A stretch of DNA of 64,000 nt from assembly GCA_032622095.1 (NCBI GenBank), contig CP136063.1:7109814-7173813 (forward strand), written 5' to 3'. The first letter of the stretch is position 1, and each line of letters starts with the position of its first letter. The DNA is from Siphonodentalium dalli. Its lineage: Eukaryota; Mollusca; Scaphopoda; Gadilida; Siphonodentaliidae. Under the pieces are notes generated by a model. It worked only from the letters and a program-made list of their open reading frames with translations, did not search any database and was not told the origin of the DNA. Made by a program: the position numbers and the translations under genes. Positions 13,710-26,900 of this stretch are shown here, one piece after another.

Positions 13710-14173
13710 TTAACCCTTTACCCAACAAAACGGCCAAAAACGCCCAAATAAAGCTTCAACAGCCTAAAATATCTTCGGCCTGTCTCAATAACACCATACA
13801 AATATGGATATCATTGGAACCGGTTCATTGACCACATTGTGATGGTTACAGTTATGCCCTGTGCCAATGCATTCTCTTATATATGCGAGTCGACCATATG
13901 TCGCCTCGCATATATAAGAGAATGCATTGGCCTAAAACAAATCTGTTTTAACACTTTTTACCATTTTTTCTTACATTCTTTAACAATTTTATAATGTTTT
14001 CTTACATTTTTTAACAATTTTTATAATATTTTTCTACATTCTTTAACAATTTTATCATTTTTAATATGTGTTAAGCCAATGCATTCTCTTATATATGCGA
14101 GACGACCTATGGTCGACTCGCATATATAAGAGAATGCATTTGCACAGGGCCGTTCTTTTGGGTAAAGCGTTAA
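13710..14173 (+). mobile_element. piggyBac-like MITE P, copy 1
   Basis: Flanked by TTAA at both ends, with inverted ends CCCTTTACCCAACA / TGTTGGGTAAAG. TTAA plus a CCCTTT start is typical of piggyBac elements. Inside lie a unique block ('aaagcttcaacagcc' ... 'ggatatcattggaaccgg') and two 70-bp palindromes ('ccaatgcattctcttatata') separated by an AT-rich spacer. There is no transposase. Confidence 0.75.
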
Positions 14174-14527
14174 AGGCACGGATGAACTGGGCGGTGTATG
14201 TGCCCGCTAAACAAGTAACACTCGTTAATTATGTGTGCAATATGTGATGCTTATATCAGGAACACTAATAATTAATTGAAATGACTGGAAGGGGCACTAA
14301 TAATTTACTAACTATTTACCGGCGCAACGCATGGACCCTAGCTAGTGCAGTATAATTTAGGCAATTCTCACCTTGGAATCATTATTGTGGGTCCATCGAA
14401 ATAGATGAGAATTATGTATTTTGTCTAGATATGTATGGATATATTCTCGCGAACATATATATTTCTAACCCAGGGTTGGTGGTAATAAATTAACTACCAT
14501 TAGTTGATTTGATCCAATAATTAAGCT

Positions 14528-14635
14528 ATAGGTACCATTGTGCTGGGTAAACCGTGTGCCCAGTGTGGATAATGTTTACCATTGTGCTGGGTAAACCGTG
14601 TGCCCAGTGTGGGTAATGTTTTACCCAACGCGATT
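14528..14635. repeat. 54-bp tandem duplication
   Basis: Two copies of a block with 'taccattgtgctgggtaaac' and 'cgtgtgcccagtgtgg'. Confidence 0.9.
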
Positions 14636-15925
14636 TAGAAAGTATTATCAGTGCATGCATCCAGATTTCCCGATAGCATGTTCAACAATATAAGTATATA
14701 TACAAACACTATGAAAACCTGGAATTATGCCATTCAAGTCCACTATTATGGGAGTCATGGAAACATAACGTATAACACATAGAAAAATGCATTTTATTAA
14801 GTAAAGAAATAAATATCCATTCATACAAAAATAGCATCACAATGTAAAATGCACAATGTAAAGTGTATGGCACTTAAAGCAATCATTAATTGTACTACTA
14901 ATAATCAAGAAATATGGCACTATTTAAAAAAAGATATAAGCATAATGAGTTTGTCTAGTAGTATAATGCCCTAAGCTCAATCATGTTAACATACATCAAC
15001 ATGTCTGGAAGACACATCTAAGTTTACAGCGTTGGAGGAGTTAAGCTCACCCCCGTCACGCCGCTTGCTTAACATAGTACATCAATACAACTCATTGGAT
15101 CACACTCACATGCCTTAATATACATCAAGCTACCTGTGAGATCCAACTCAGTGTATAGCGTTGGTGGAGTGTATACATATCCACCCTTGCCACACCCCTG
15201 CTGTATGTATTTTGTGGCGATTCGTAGAGGTCAGATTGTGGGTGCGCCCTGGTCACTCTCCATTATTACGCGCGCCGCGTGTATAACTGGTGGGGAGTTT
15301 CTCGCTTATCGTGTGCGCTGACATTATCAATGGGTGTTTTATTAGTTTTATTTATAGAATGGGAATGTTTGGGATGATTAAAAGTCAAACTGCGAGCTGG
15401 AGGCCGAGTCCGGTAAAAGGTGTAGTTGGGGAATTTGTTCGTTTATTGTCGTTAGCCAACGTTGATTAATGTTGATTTTTGGTTTGTGATAAACTATATG
15501 TCAATTACAAATAAAAGAAATTTCTGCAGCCCACTGGGGGTTGTGGTCGGAGACGGTCGATTCGGCCGCCGGTTCGTTAACTAGGTGCTGGTTGTTATTG
15601 TTATTTTAACGGAATTCTGAGTTGGTCATTCGCAAAACCAATATATTTTATATTCTACAATAATATTCTTGGGTTTATAATATATGATCTTGAGCGCGTT
15701 ACCATTTCTTACATTGGTTTTCTTGTTTATGTTGGGTCATATGAATACGCTCCAATCAAATTTAAAGTGGGCTACCACGAACAATCCTGGGTGATCCACA
15801 GTCGGCTCAGCCCAGTGTTGAGTGTTTTGCTTACCGCGCAGGTGGTACATGTACATGTAAAAGCACAAAACAAAAAACATGTTTACAATACAATGTCAAG
15901 CTGGAGACAGGATGAATCTGTAAAT
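14636..15925. other. Intergenic, nothing recognised
   Basis: No gene or element was seen. A weak repetition of 'gtgtatagcgttggtggagt' and 'gtttacagcgttggaggagt' (15025-15170) is the only structure. Confidence 0.4.
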
Positions 15926-16345
15926 ATACACCATGGAGGTACAGAAACCGTTATCAGGTCGCAAATATACATCATGGAGATACAGAAACCGTTATCAGGT
16001 CGCAAATATACACCATGGAGGTACAGGAACCGTTATCAGGTCGCTTTTAATATACACCATGGAGGTACAGAAACCGTTATCAGGTCGCAAATATACACCA
16101 TGGAGGTACATAAACCGTTATCAGGTCGCTTTTAATATACACCATGGAGGTACAGAAACCGTTATCAGGTCGCTTTTGATATAAACCATGGAGGTACAGA
16201 AACCGTTATCAGGTCGCTTTTAATATACACCATGGAGGTACATAAACCGTTAGCAGGTAGCTTTTAATATACACCATGGATGTACATAAACCGTTATAAG
16301 GTCGCTTTTAATATACACCATGGAGGTACATAAAGCGTTATCATG
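15926..16345. repeat. Minisatellite, 36 to 44-bp unit
   Basis: About ten copies of 'tatacaccatggaggtacag' plus 'aaaccgttatcaggtcgc', the longer copies with an extra 'ttttaa'. Open frames across it reflect the repeat. Confidence 0.9.
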
Positions 16346-16520
16346 TCGCTTTTAACATTGCGACAATCTTATGCGCGGCCAATTGTTTTCGATTTGACGA
16401 ATCCGACTAACTGTGATAATAGTTTAACAATATATTTCGGTTGACCACCCCCCCCCGTCGATATGTTGAGCATATATTTGTCACGACAGGAGTGGTATCC
16501 AACTATCTTACGAAAATCCT

Positions 16521-16600
16521 GTGGCAATGCATTCTCTTATAAATGCGAATCTCCCATAGGGAGCCTCGTATATATAAGAGAATACATTGCCACAGGATTT
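16521..16600. mobile_element. Solo variant of the 70-bp palindrome
   Basis: The arms are 'tcctgtggcaatgcattctc' and its complement, with a different centre ('ctcccatagggag') from the main family. It separates dispersed repeat D copy 2 from sequence to its left. Confidence 0.65.
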
Positions 16601-16733
16601 TCTATAGATTTGTACGGTCGATTTGCTTCATATTATCGGCGATGTTAGTAGAATGCTACATTCATGCAGTAAACATAGCGCCTGAATACTAACTAATCAG
16701 TTCCACGCACCCGAACAAGTCCATAATATGTCT
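16601..16733 (+). repeat. Dispersed repeat D, copy 2 (partial)
   Basis: Matches 4250-4380 ('gatttgcttcatattatcgg', 'aataatatgtcttt'-like end). It is interrupted at TTAA by MITE P copy 2. Confidence 0.7.
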
Positions 16734-17133
16734 TTAACCCTTTACCCAACAAAACGGCCAAAACCGGCCAAATAAAGCTTCAACAGCCTAAAATATCTTC
16801 GGTCTGTCTCAATAGAACCATACAAATATGGATATCATTGGAACCGGCTCCTTGACCACATTGTGATAGTTACAGTTATGCCCTGTGCCAATGCATTCTC
16901 TTATATATGCGAGTCGACCATAGGTCGCCTCGCATATATAAGAGAATGCATTGGCCTAAAAAAAATATTTTTTTAACACTTTTTACCATTTTTTCTTACA
17001 TTCTTTAACAATTTTATAATTTTTAATGTGTTAAGCCAATGCATTCTCTTATATATGCGAGGCGACCTATGGTCGACTCGCATATATAAGAGAATGCATT
17101 GGCACAGGGCCCTTCTGTTGGGTAAAGGGTTAA
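16734..17133 (+). mobile_element. piggyBac-like MITE P, copy 2
   Basis: TTAA-flanked copy with the same ends and the two palindromes. It sits inside repeat D; copy 1 of D (around 4375) shows the uninterrupted TTAA, which demonstrates insertion at TTAA. Confidence 0.8.
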
Positions 17134-17404
17134 AATTATTCTCTCGATCAAGCTACGCTTCACAGAGCCTAAAGGCTGTCAGTATCATTCACATTCAAAA
17201 TATTCATCGATTTGACATAAGTGTAATCACTATTATAACAATAACGTTTATACTAATGATAATTTGGGTTGCATTCGTCGGTTTGAGCATATATGTGTAT
17301 CGACATGAGTGGTATCAATATGTGCATGTATGGTATTTCATGGATATTTCCAGAAGTATAATAACTATGGTAAGCACCTGCTTGTATAAATGTGGCACTT
17401 CGGT

Positions 17405-17840
17405 TGACTACGTGTGAGTTTAGTGTGCCTGTCATTTGCAGAATGAGGTCCCAGCGGGTGAATTTAGTAACACTAACCCGCATAGCGGGCTAGTATCATT
17501 AAATTCACCCTATGTGGACCTCAGTAACCTCATTTTTTTCTGGAAAGTTTCTTTGTTATCAAATTTCCATAGAAACTTAGATTATATTTATTTGTTTTTA
17601 GTTTTGTTTCTCTATATTGCCTAAATTGGCAGACGACAAATTGCATAATCGAGGTCCCCAATGTATGTACATCACACTGTTCACCATCTGGGAACATCAA
17701 TCTGAGTCTATGTATCCAATAGCAGATGAGGCCATGCATAATGAGGTCCCATGAGTGTGAATTTGGTGATGCTAGCATGTTGTGCGGGATAGAGTCACTA
17801 AATTCACCCTCTGGGGACCTCATTATGGAAACGACAGTTG
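17405..17840 (-). mobile_element. MITE family M, copy next to the FRRS1-like stop codon
   Basis: Reverse-oriented relative of 10197-10647, with end hairpins at about 17438-17530 and 17735-17835 and a matching interior ('gatgaggccatgcataatga'). Its right end is about 16 bp from the stop codon of the FRRS1-like gene. It contains the nearest polyadenylation hexamer. Confidence 0.7.
17587..17592 (-). promoter_or_regulatory. Candidate polyadenylation signal AATAAA inside a MITE
   Basis: On the minus strand this is the nearest AATAAA downstream of the stop codon at 17856, about 265 bp away. It lies inside the MITE at 17405-17840. Use as a polyadenylation site is an inference. Confidence 0.35.
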
Positions 17841-17855
17841 AGCGTGTGTGTATGA

Positions 17856-17954
17856 TTACGGATTTTCCACAATGATAATGGCTATCAGAGCCGTAGCCAA
17901 TCCAATGCAGACGAAAACGTTCATGAAGAACAGAAACTGCTTGAAGTTCCGAGA
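17856..17954 (-). CDS. FRRS1: FRRS1-like exon J: final helix and stop codon
   Basis: A 99-nt terminal exon. After TTATTTTCAG|TCT it encodes [10 protein letters not shown], a hydrophobic helix ([19 protein letters not shown]) and VENP, then TAA at 17856-17858. A short basic/aromatic linker plus a last helix with almost no tail is the usual C-terminus of FRRS1-type proteins. The coding sequence stops about 16 bp from the end of a MITE, so the 3' UTR must start inside or run through that element. Confidence 0.85.
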   Translation of the reverse strand, partial: SRNFKQFLFFMNVFVCIGLATALIAIIIVENP

Positions 17955-20900
17955 CTGAAAATAAACAACATAACAACAATGTCAGTAGGTCATTTTCGAA
18001 CGTTATGAAGTACTATAGATCAAGTAATATATATAGGTCAAACCACATTTTTTTTCTCTCATGTATTCGTGTTTTTGGTACATTTATCAATTATTACTAA
18101 TCATATACACTGATATATTATGATTCTATGTATATCTTAATTTGTCGCCACCCCCCTCAAATGTGTTTTGCTCTATATTTGCCGGAAATGTTTCACATTT
18201 CTTAGTTAAAGATGGGTTATATGTTTAAATAACAAATTGTAGATAGTTTCCTACGTAAGTTGGACACGATTCTATCAATCAACATTGATGTTATATTAAT
18301 ATTATTTATCAAGTGCTATAAATCAAGCCACATTTCTTAGGTAATATATGGCCCATAGTAATGTAATTCACACCACGTGCTCAGACAGAGAACATGTAGT
18401 TAAATATGATAATTTCATAATTTCATTAGGGGTGCATCACAGTAGCAGCTCGAGATTGGATGATGTAACGCTTCCTCAAACGTCGTTTATGGATCGTGCC
18501 AATAACATAATCCAGATACTCTGTTAATAAACATAAGACATGGCACTCTAAATTACAACCTAACTATAACTACCCGGCCTAAAACTACTCTGACGTTTCC
18601 AACCTGCACAAGTCCCCTTTTATACGACAGCAATATAGGCTGTATCCAATAAGTGGTCAATACGACAGCAATATAGTCTGTATCCAATAAGTGGTCAATA
18701 CTCCTGCCCGACGCCCACGTGAGTTTCAGGCACCTCATGTGGCCCGCCCTTCACAATGAGTTATAGGTGGCACATGCAAGCCGAAATATATGCGTGACAT
18801 ACAATACTGGTTTGTTCCCGGGTAATCAGTTCAATTGTTATTGCGAAATCGGTTCACCTGACTAGTGAAACATCGGGCTAGGACGTTTGTTTGCTGTGAC
18901 ATAAATTCCTGATTGAGAAACATGTATTGACTAAGAAATAATGTTATGCAATGATATGGCATTTATCAGAACACCAAACAACTTCCCAGGTTTTGCATAG
19001 GTGGAATGTGACCTCTACGGGCATAGCCAAAGTAGACATTCATGGCATCACCTTGGAGTTGACCGCTGATCAGCAGCGCTCCAGTCACCATTTATCATCA
19101 TTATAATTAGACCCACTCTATTGGCTATATTATGTTTCCATTAGCTCAGACAGAGAACATGTATTTAAATATGATAATTTCATTAGGGGTGGATCACAGT
19201 AATGTTGATCATAGGAATTTGTCGCGGCGTCGCGGTAACTTCACAATACAGCGATATATCCAACAAAATTGTGTGTCTATATATTATGTTGAGTTGTATT
19301 CAAAATGAATACTCTTTGCTTCTAAGTAATGGTTAGAGCACAATAATTGTTCTTTACCAGAATCAATCGAGTCGAAGACGAGATATATTCTGGTAAAGAA
19401 CTATTCGCGTGCTCTGACCGACTTAGAGCACAATTGATCCCACACAATGCAATCAAATGAAAATGTGCCATTGAACGTGTTTTTACCACGACGCACAATC
19501 CGTGCGCTGGTCGCGACTGGACACAATAGCCAGTTAGCCACGCCCAACAACGAGAGTATCATATACTGATCGCCGTTGAATGTGAATAGATATGTCCGAA
19601 AAAAAACGCGGACTGGTCCCACTTTAAAGCACTTGTGCGATTTGTCTGGTATGAGTTGCGTGTGCCTAATGGGATAATCACTGAACTATTACTTCATCAA
19701 TTGTTGTGCTTTACGAAAAATCAGGGAACGATTGTAACAATGGGATTGTGCTATAAATACAATTACGCCATTTAATCCTACCCTGACTGGATCTTCCTTA
19801 AAGGCCCACTTAATTTTCGAGTTTCCAATTATTTTTGTTATAGTGACTTGATATACGGTTTTAATAACAATCTATGCCATAAAATATGATTAAAATGCTA
19901 TACTTCATCACTATTTGAAACATCTGTGTCTCAGAAGATGCCCACAGAGAAATAGAAAACTGCTGAAGACTTCCCCTCTCTGAAACCCAGAATGCAACAT
20001 AATTCAAACCTTTTTAATGAAAGGGGAAGAAGTCTATCATTAATATATAGAGTTATTCCCCCTGCTTTGAAAATAATACTGATTTTTACTTCAATCTTGA
20101 TGACAAAACTCAACAAAAACAACATGTCCACAGTTTATTACATCTGATAAGTTGATAATACAATGTTTGGAGCTTCCTCTTTCAAATGGTATATAATGTG
20201 GCATATATTTTATATAAAGTAATCTGGGGGTTCGAACATTAAGTGGGCCTTTAAATGTAGCGAAAACATTGTGGCTTTTATGTGTAACCATATAAGGTAA
20301 GGGGGTGTCTGACCAGGTGGCAGAACTGTCAAGGTTAGCGACCCCACACCTAGCACACCAGAAAGACAGAGAAAAGTCAAAGTAATGTGCTGGCAGGTGG
20401 ACCAGAAGGCCTTTTTGAAAGTCAACTAAAGAAAAAAGTAAAACGGCTAAGAACGCATTTGTCATAAGAATTTTACACACAATTGATACCGGTCGGTGCA
20501 AAATGTACGGTCTATATAAAGTGGTAGTATAGTCCCCCCGCAAGTTTGGAAACAATTACATATGCGTGACACGGAAAGGGTTATACAGTGTATTCCATAT
20601 AAAACGTAATATATATTAGTAAAACGCTATTTATATGGCCTTGTAATCTCAATGGGTTGATATATACGCGCCCAAGTACAGTATCTATGTATATATATAT
20701 AGGTATATGTGGTTATATGTGCTCATATACAACCCTACGTTGTTATTTAAGTAATATATGATGTGGATCCCACCACATCACCACTCTTCATATTATAAAC
20801 CGATAAGTGTCACATATATTTAACACGAATCTTATAAGAGGTATTTAACACGAATCTTATACTAGTAAGAGGTATGCAAGTTGGAATGTACTTCCCAACA

Positions 20901-23900
20901 ATTGTAGATGATTAGTATAGTATTCGGGAACATATATACATAGCGTTATCCAAGTTATCGTGTGTATGCGGTATGGGTGGTCTACACCATATAGTATTAT
21001 AATATATACACTGTAGGTATAACTAGAGTTAAACGCTCTCTATATTATATTGTTAAACGCTCTTTATGTGACCAAGTTAGCTATATATAGCTATCATATC
21101 GAAAACATTGTGGCAATATACCAGCTTATATATACGACTAATTCGAGTCTCACTCGCATATATAAGATAATGCATTGGCCTAACAACATTTGCATTGACC
21201 GTGTAAGCCAGTGCATTCTCATATATATTTGAGACTCTCCATGGGCGCCACTCTTGTTTATAATACACTATACTTACGACTCCACTCTTGGTATTTACTT
21301 TGTCCCGAGGATCATTTGACATTTCCTTCATCTCGTATTCCTGCGAGCGCCCTGGTAATGAGAGAAGGTTAGTTTAACGTTTCGAGCTACACCAGGGATG
21401 AAGCGCTATACAAATGCTATATATTATTATTATTATTATTAACCATACACACCCAGACAAAAATATATCGGTTAATTAATTTAATATTTGTTTGCATTCA
21501 TTTTAACTAACCAGTACCTATTCGGAATTTGCCATGATAACAATCGGTGACATCCGTCATTATTGTCTATAACACTACAATATATTTCTCTGTAACTAGT
21601 TTTCCCTTGACACCCTTCAGGTGATTTCTATTTTCCTGCAAATAATGGTGATATTATTTGAAATCGCATCGTCACTCTTAATTCACTGTCATATAATTTG
21701 ACCTTCGGCCTAATTTGAACCATTACTGCTTGTCGCGGCCATGAGTTATCTCCGTGAGTTAATGCTTTGCGCGCTCTTACCCCATTGTGTATGATTTCTC
21801 TGATTTATCCAACTTACAGTCATCATGTTTGATTCAAAATCGTTTGGAGTAAAACAATATATATTTTCAAAAAATCTAACTTTTTACACAAACACAACAC
21901 ACATTTAGATACATAGATATTTAGAAAGACGATTGGACAACAAGCAAAATACTTATTTAAAGTCCTCTCCTCGTGGAATAAATGTTACCTCATCATGCTA
22001 CGGAAATATCACTTGAGGTAAAGCAGACGTGATATATAGCTTTTGTTGGACTGGAATGTTATTACATATTTATAATTGAGATATGGATATAACATTGCGA
22101 TACGGGAGTTAAGGGCGAGGGTGAGAGAGAGAGGGAACGATTGAGTGAATGAATGAGCGAGCGAGAGATCGCTTTGAACAACATACACTAGATAACAAAA
22201 CAACACAACATCAACCATTCAGCGATGAAATCACTTGCACTTATGTGCCACGAGCACGGATGGGAAAACGCGGTTCATGCATAAAGCCACGTCGATTGTA
22301 GTGATATATGATAAACGGCCACTATATGATAAACGGCCACTATATGATAAACGGCCACTATATGATAAACGGCCACTATATGATAAACGGCCACTATATG
22401 ATAAACGGCCACTATATGATAAACGGCCACTATATGATAAACGGCCACTATATGATAAACGGCCACTATATGATAAACGGCCACTATATGATAAACGGCC
22501 ACTATATGATAAACGGCCACTATATGATAAACGGCCACTATATGATAAACGGCCACTATATGATAAACGGCCACTATATGATAAACGGCCACTATATGAT
22601 AAACGGCCACTATATGATAAACGGCCACTATATGATAAACGGCCACTATATGATAAACGGCCACTATATGATAAACGGCCACTATATGATAAACGGCCAC
22701 TATATGATAAACGGCCACTATATGATAAACGGCCACTATATGATAAACGGCCACTATATGATAAACGGCCACTATATGATAAACGGCCACTATATGATAA
22801 ACGGCCACTATATGATAAACGGCCACTATATGATAAACGGCCACTATCTAAAATAAACTTCTGTACCGCCAAGAATATTTCGGAATTTAATTTGTTTGGA
22901 AGTTCGTGAGATCCGTACAATAGGACCTTCGGTTTTGTATCATACTTACGGGTAACGTACTTGGAATTTCTGAGCTAGTTCTGGCGTAAAGAGGGCATTG
23001 GAAGATGAAATGGTAAGCTGATTCAATTTAAAAACTACCGTATTGACATAATGGTGATTCTTTCATGTGATTAATAATAATTTAGCCCGCTAAATTGCAT
23101 GTGTTTGTAAGTCTTTTCCTGACCTGAATTTGTAGTGACACCCACCAGAAACCAGGTTGGCTTTTATTGGTGCAGGTAGAAACAACAATATGTAACAATA
23201 TCTACTGATAGCTCGACGCTGCGTGAGTATGTTAATATCAAAGGTCATTGCCTTTGCTCCATACTCTATACATTTATCTCCGTGGGAAAGCGACCCTGTG
23301 TGAAAAGACTAGCTCATTTCGCCTACAAAGAATATATGTATATTAAACATGTTTGGAGGTGCACCGTATACGTGGTCCAATCGAAATGCGACACGGATTG
23401 GAGCAAGGGTGTTGGCCAGATATAGATATCTCGCAACCTCCACGCACGCTTAGCGTAAAGATGTAATATATATTGCTCTCCGTGACTGTTCGTTTGACGT
23501 GTTTATACTTGTGTTAATAAATCTCATTATGTCTAAGATTTCTTACTTAGTGGAAAGGAACCTGGGAGTACTACACATATAGCTGCCTTAACTAGCGTTG
23601 TTTTTTTAAATTAAGTTGCGTTTCCTCTGCACAAAACTGGAGTCCCCGATTGGCTATAGTGATGGTATTGAAGGTACTCAGTTGGGTATTAATGCTAACA
23701 CCCGGATAAGCGGTCGTGGCGATGTTCGTGTTGCATATACATACATCAATGTTGGGTATAAATGTTGTCTAAAATGCAATAAGGTTAGGATGTTTTGGTT
23801 AAAAGTGAATTTTGGGGTTTCGGTGTGCCCCTGGCCCCTTTATGCTGTAATTGCGAAACTTTATAGTTTGGTTTTGCCGTCAGCCCGGTGCTCCTCTCCT

Positions 23901-26900
23901 CGGGAACATCAATCCGGGGTACAACATATCAATGTGGGGTACAACATAATATCCGGAGTACAACAATCCGGGGTACAACAATCCGGGGTACAACAATCCG
24001 GGGTACAACAACCCGGGGTACAACAATCTGATATAAAACAATCCGGGTACAACAATCCGGAGTACATCAATCTGGGGTACAACAATCCGGGGTACAACAA
24101 TCCGGGGTACAACAATCCGGGGTACAACAATCCGGAGTACATCAATCTGGGGTACAACAATCCGGGGTACAACAATCCGGGGTACAACAATCCGGGGTAC
24201 AACAATCCGGGGTACAACAATCCGGAGTACATCAATCTGGGGTACAACAATCCGGGGTACAACAATCCGGGGTACAACAATCCGGGGTACAACAATCCGG
24301 GGTACAACAATCCGGGGTACAACAATCTGGGGTACAACAATCCGGGGTACATCAATCCGGGGTACAACAATCCGGAGTACATCAATCTGGGGTACAACAA
24401 TCCGGGGTACAACAATCCGGGGTACAACAATCCGGGTACAACAATCCGGGGTACAAAAATCCGGGGTACAACAATCAGGGGTACAACAATCCGGGGTACA
24501 ACAATCCGGGGTACAACAATCCGAGGTACAACATAATATCCGGAGTACAACAATCTGGAGTACATCAATCCGGGGTACAACAATCCGGGTACATCAATCT
24601 GGGGTACAACAATCCGGGGTACAACAATCCGGAGTACAACAATCCGGGGTACAACAATCCGGGGTACAACAATCCGGAGTACAACAATCCGGGGTACAAC
24701 AATCCGGGGTACAACAATCCGGGGTACAACAATCCGGGGTACAACAATCCGGGGTACAACAAACCGGGGTACAACAATCCGGGGTACAACAATCCGGGGT
24801 ACAACATAATATCCGGAGTACAACAATCCGGGGTACAACATAATATCCGGGGTACAACAATCAGGGGTACAACAATCCGGGGTACAACAATCCGGAGTAC
24901 AACAATCCGAGGTACAACAATCCGGGGTACAACAAACCGGGGTACAACAATCCGGGGTACAACAATCCGGGGTACAACATCAGGGGAACAACAATCCGGG
25001 GTACAACAATCCGGGGTACAACAATCCGGGGTACAACATAATATCCGGAGTACAACAATCCGGAGTACATCAATCCGGGGTACAACAATCCGGGGTACAT
25101 CAATCCGGGGTACAACAATCCGGGGTACAACAATCCGGGGTACAACAATCCGGGGTACAACAATCCGGGGTACAACAATCCGGGGTACAACAATCCGGGT
25201 ACAACAATCCGGGGTACATCAATCCGGGGTACAACAATCCGGGGTACAACATAATATCCGGAGTACAACAATCCGGAGTACATCAATCCGGAGTACATCA
25301 ATCCGGGGTACAACAATCCGGGGTACAACAATCCGGGGTACAACATAATATCCGGGGTACAACAATCTGGGGTACAACAATCCGGGGTACAACAATCCGG
25401 GGTACAACAATACGGGGTACAACAATCCGGGGTACAACAATCCGGGGTACAACAATCTGGGGTACAACAATCCGGGGTACAACATAATATCCGGAGTACA
25501 ACAATCTGGGGTACAACAATCCGGGGTACAACAATCCGGGGTACAACAATCCGGGGTACAACAATCTGGGGTACAACAATCCGGGGTACAACATAATATC
25601 CGGAGTACAACAATCTGGGGTACAACAATCCGGGGTACAACAATCCGGGGTACAACAATCCGGGGTACAACAATCCGGGGTACAACATAATATCCGGGGT
25701 ACAACAATCTGGGGTACAACAATCCGGGGTACAACAATCCGGGGTACAACAATACGGGGTACAACAATCCGGGGTACAACAATCCGGGGTACAACAATCT
25801 GGGGTACAACAATCCGGAGTACAACAATCCGGGGTACAACAATCCGGGGTACAACAATCCGGGTACAACAATCCGGAGTACATCAATCTGGGGTACAACA
25901 AACCGGGTACAACAATCCGGAGTACATCAATCTGGGGTACAACAATCCGGGGTACAACAATCCGGGGTACAACAATCCGGGGTACAACAATCCGGGGTAC
26001 AACAATCAGGGGTACATCAATCTGGGGTACAACAATCCGGGGTACAACAATCCGGGGTACAACAATCCGGGGTACAACAATCCGGGGTACAACAATCTGG
26101 GGTACAACAATCCGGGGTACATCAATCCGGGGTACAACAATCCGGAGTACATCAATCCGGGGTACAACAATCCGGGGTACAACAATCCGGGGTACAACAA
26201 TCAGGGGTACAACAATCCGGGGTACAACATAATATCCGGAGTACAACAATCCGGGGTACAACAATCCGGGGTACAACAATCCGGGGTACAACAATCCGGG
26301 GTACAACAATCCGAGGTACAACAATCCGGGGTACATCAATCCGGGGTACAACATAATATCCGGAGTACAACAATCTGGAGTACATCAATCCGGGGTACAA
26401 CATAATATCCGGAGTACAACATAATATCCGGAGTACAACAATCTGGAGTACAACAATCTGGAGTACAACAATCCGGGGTACAACAATCCGGAGTACATCA
26501 ATCCGGAGTACAACAATCCGGAGTACATCAATCCGGGGTACAACAATCCGGAGTACAACAATCCGAGGTACAACAATCCGGGGTACAACAATCCGAGGTA
26601 CAACAATCAGGGGTACAACAATCCGGGGTACAACAAACCGGGGTACAACAATCCGGGGTACAACAATCCGAGGTACAACATATTATCCGGGGTACAACAA
26701 TCCGGGGTACAACAATCCGGGGTACAACAATCCGGGGTACAACATAATATCCGGAGTACAACAATCCGGGGTACATCATAATATCCGGGGTACAACAATC
26801 AGGGGTACAACAATCCGGGGTACAACAATCCGGAGTACAACAATCCGAGGTACAACAATCCGGGGTACAACAATCCGGGGTACAACAAACCGGGGTACAA

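Noticed and set aside
15926-16345. CRISPR-like spacing of repeats
   Set aside because: Units are head-to-tail without unique spacers, and the DNA is eukaryotic.
22231-22920. Several long open frames on both strands with 6-residue repeats
   Set aside because: They come from the 18-bp tandem unit, which is a multiple of three; no start context, splice signals or non-repeat coding sequence.
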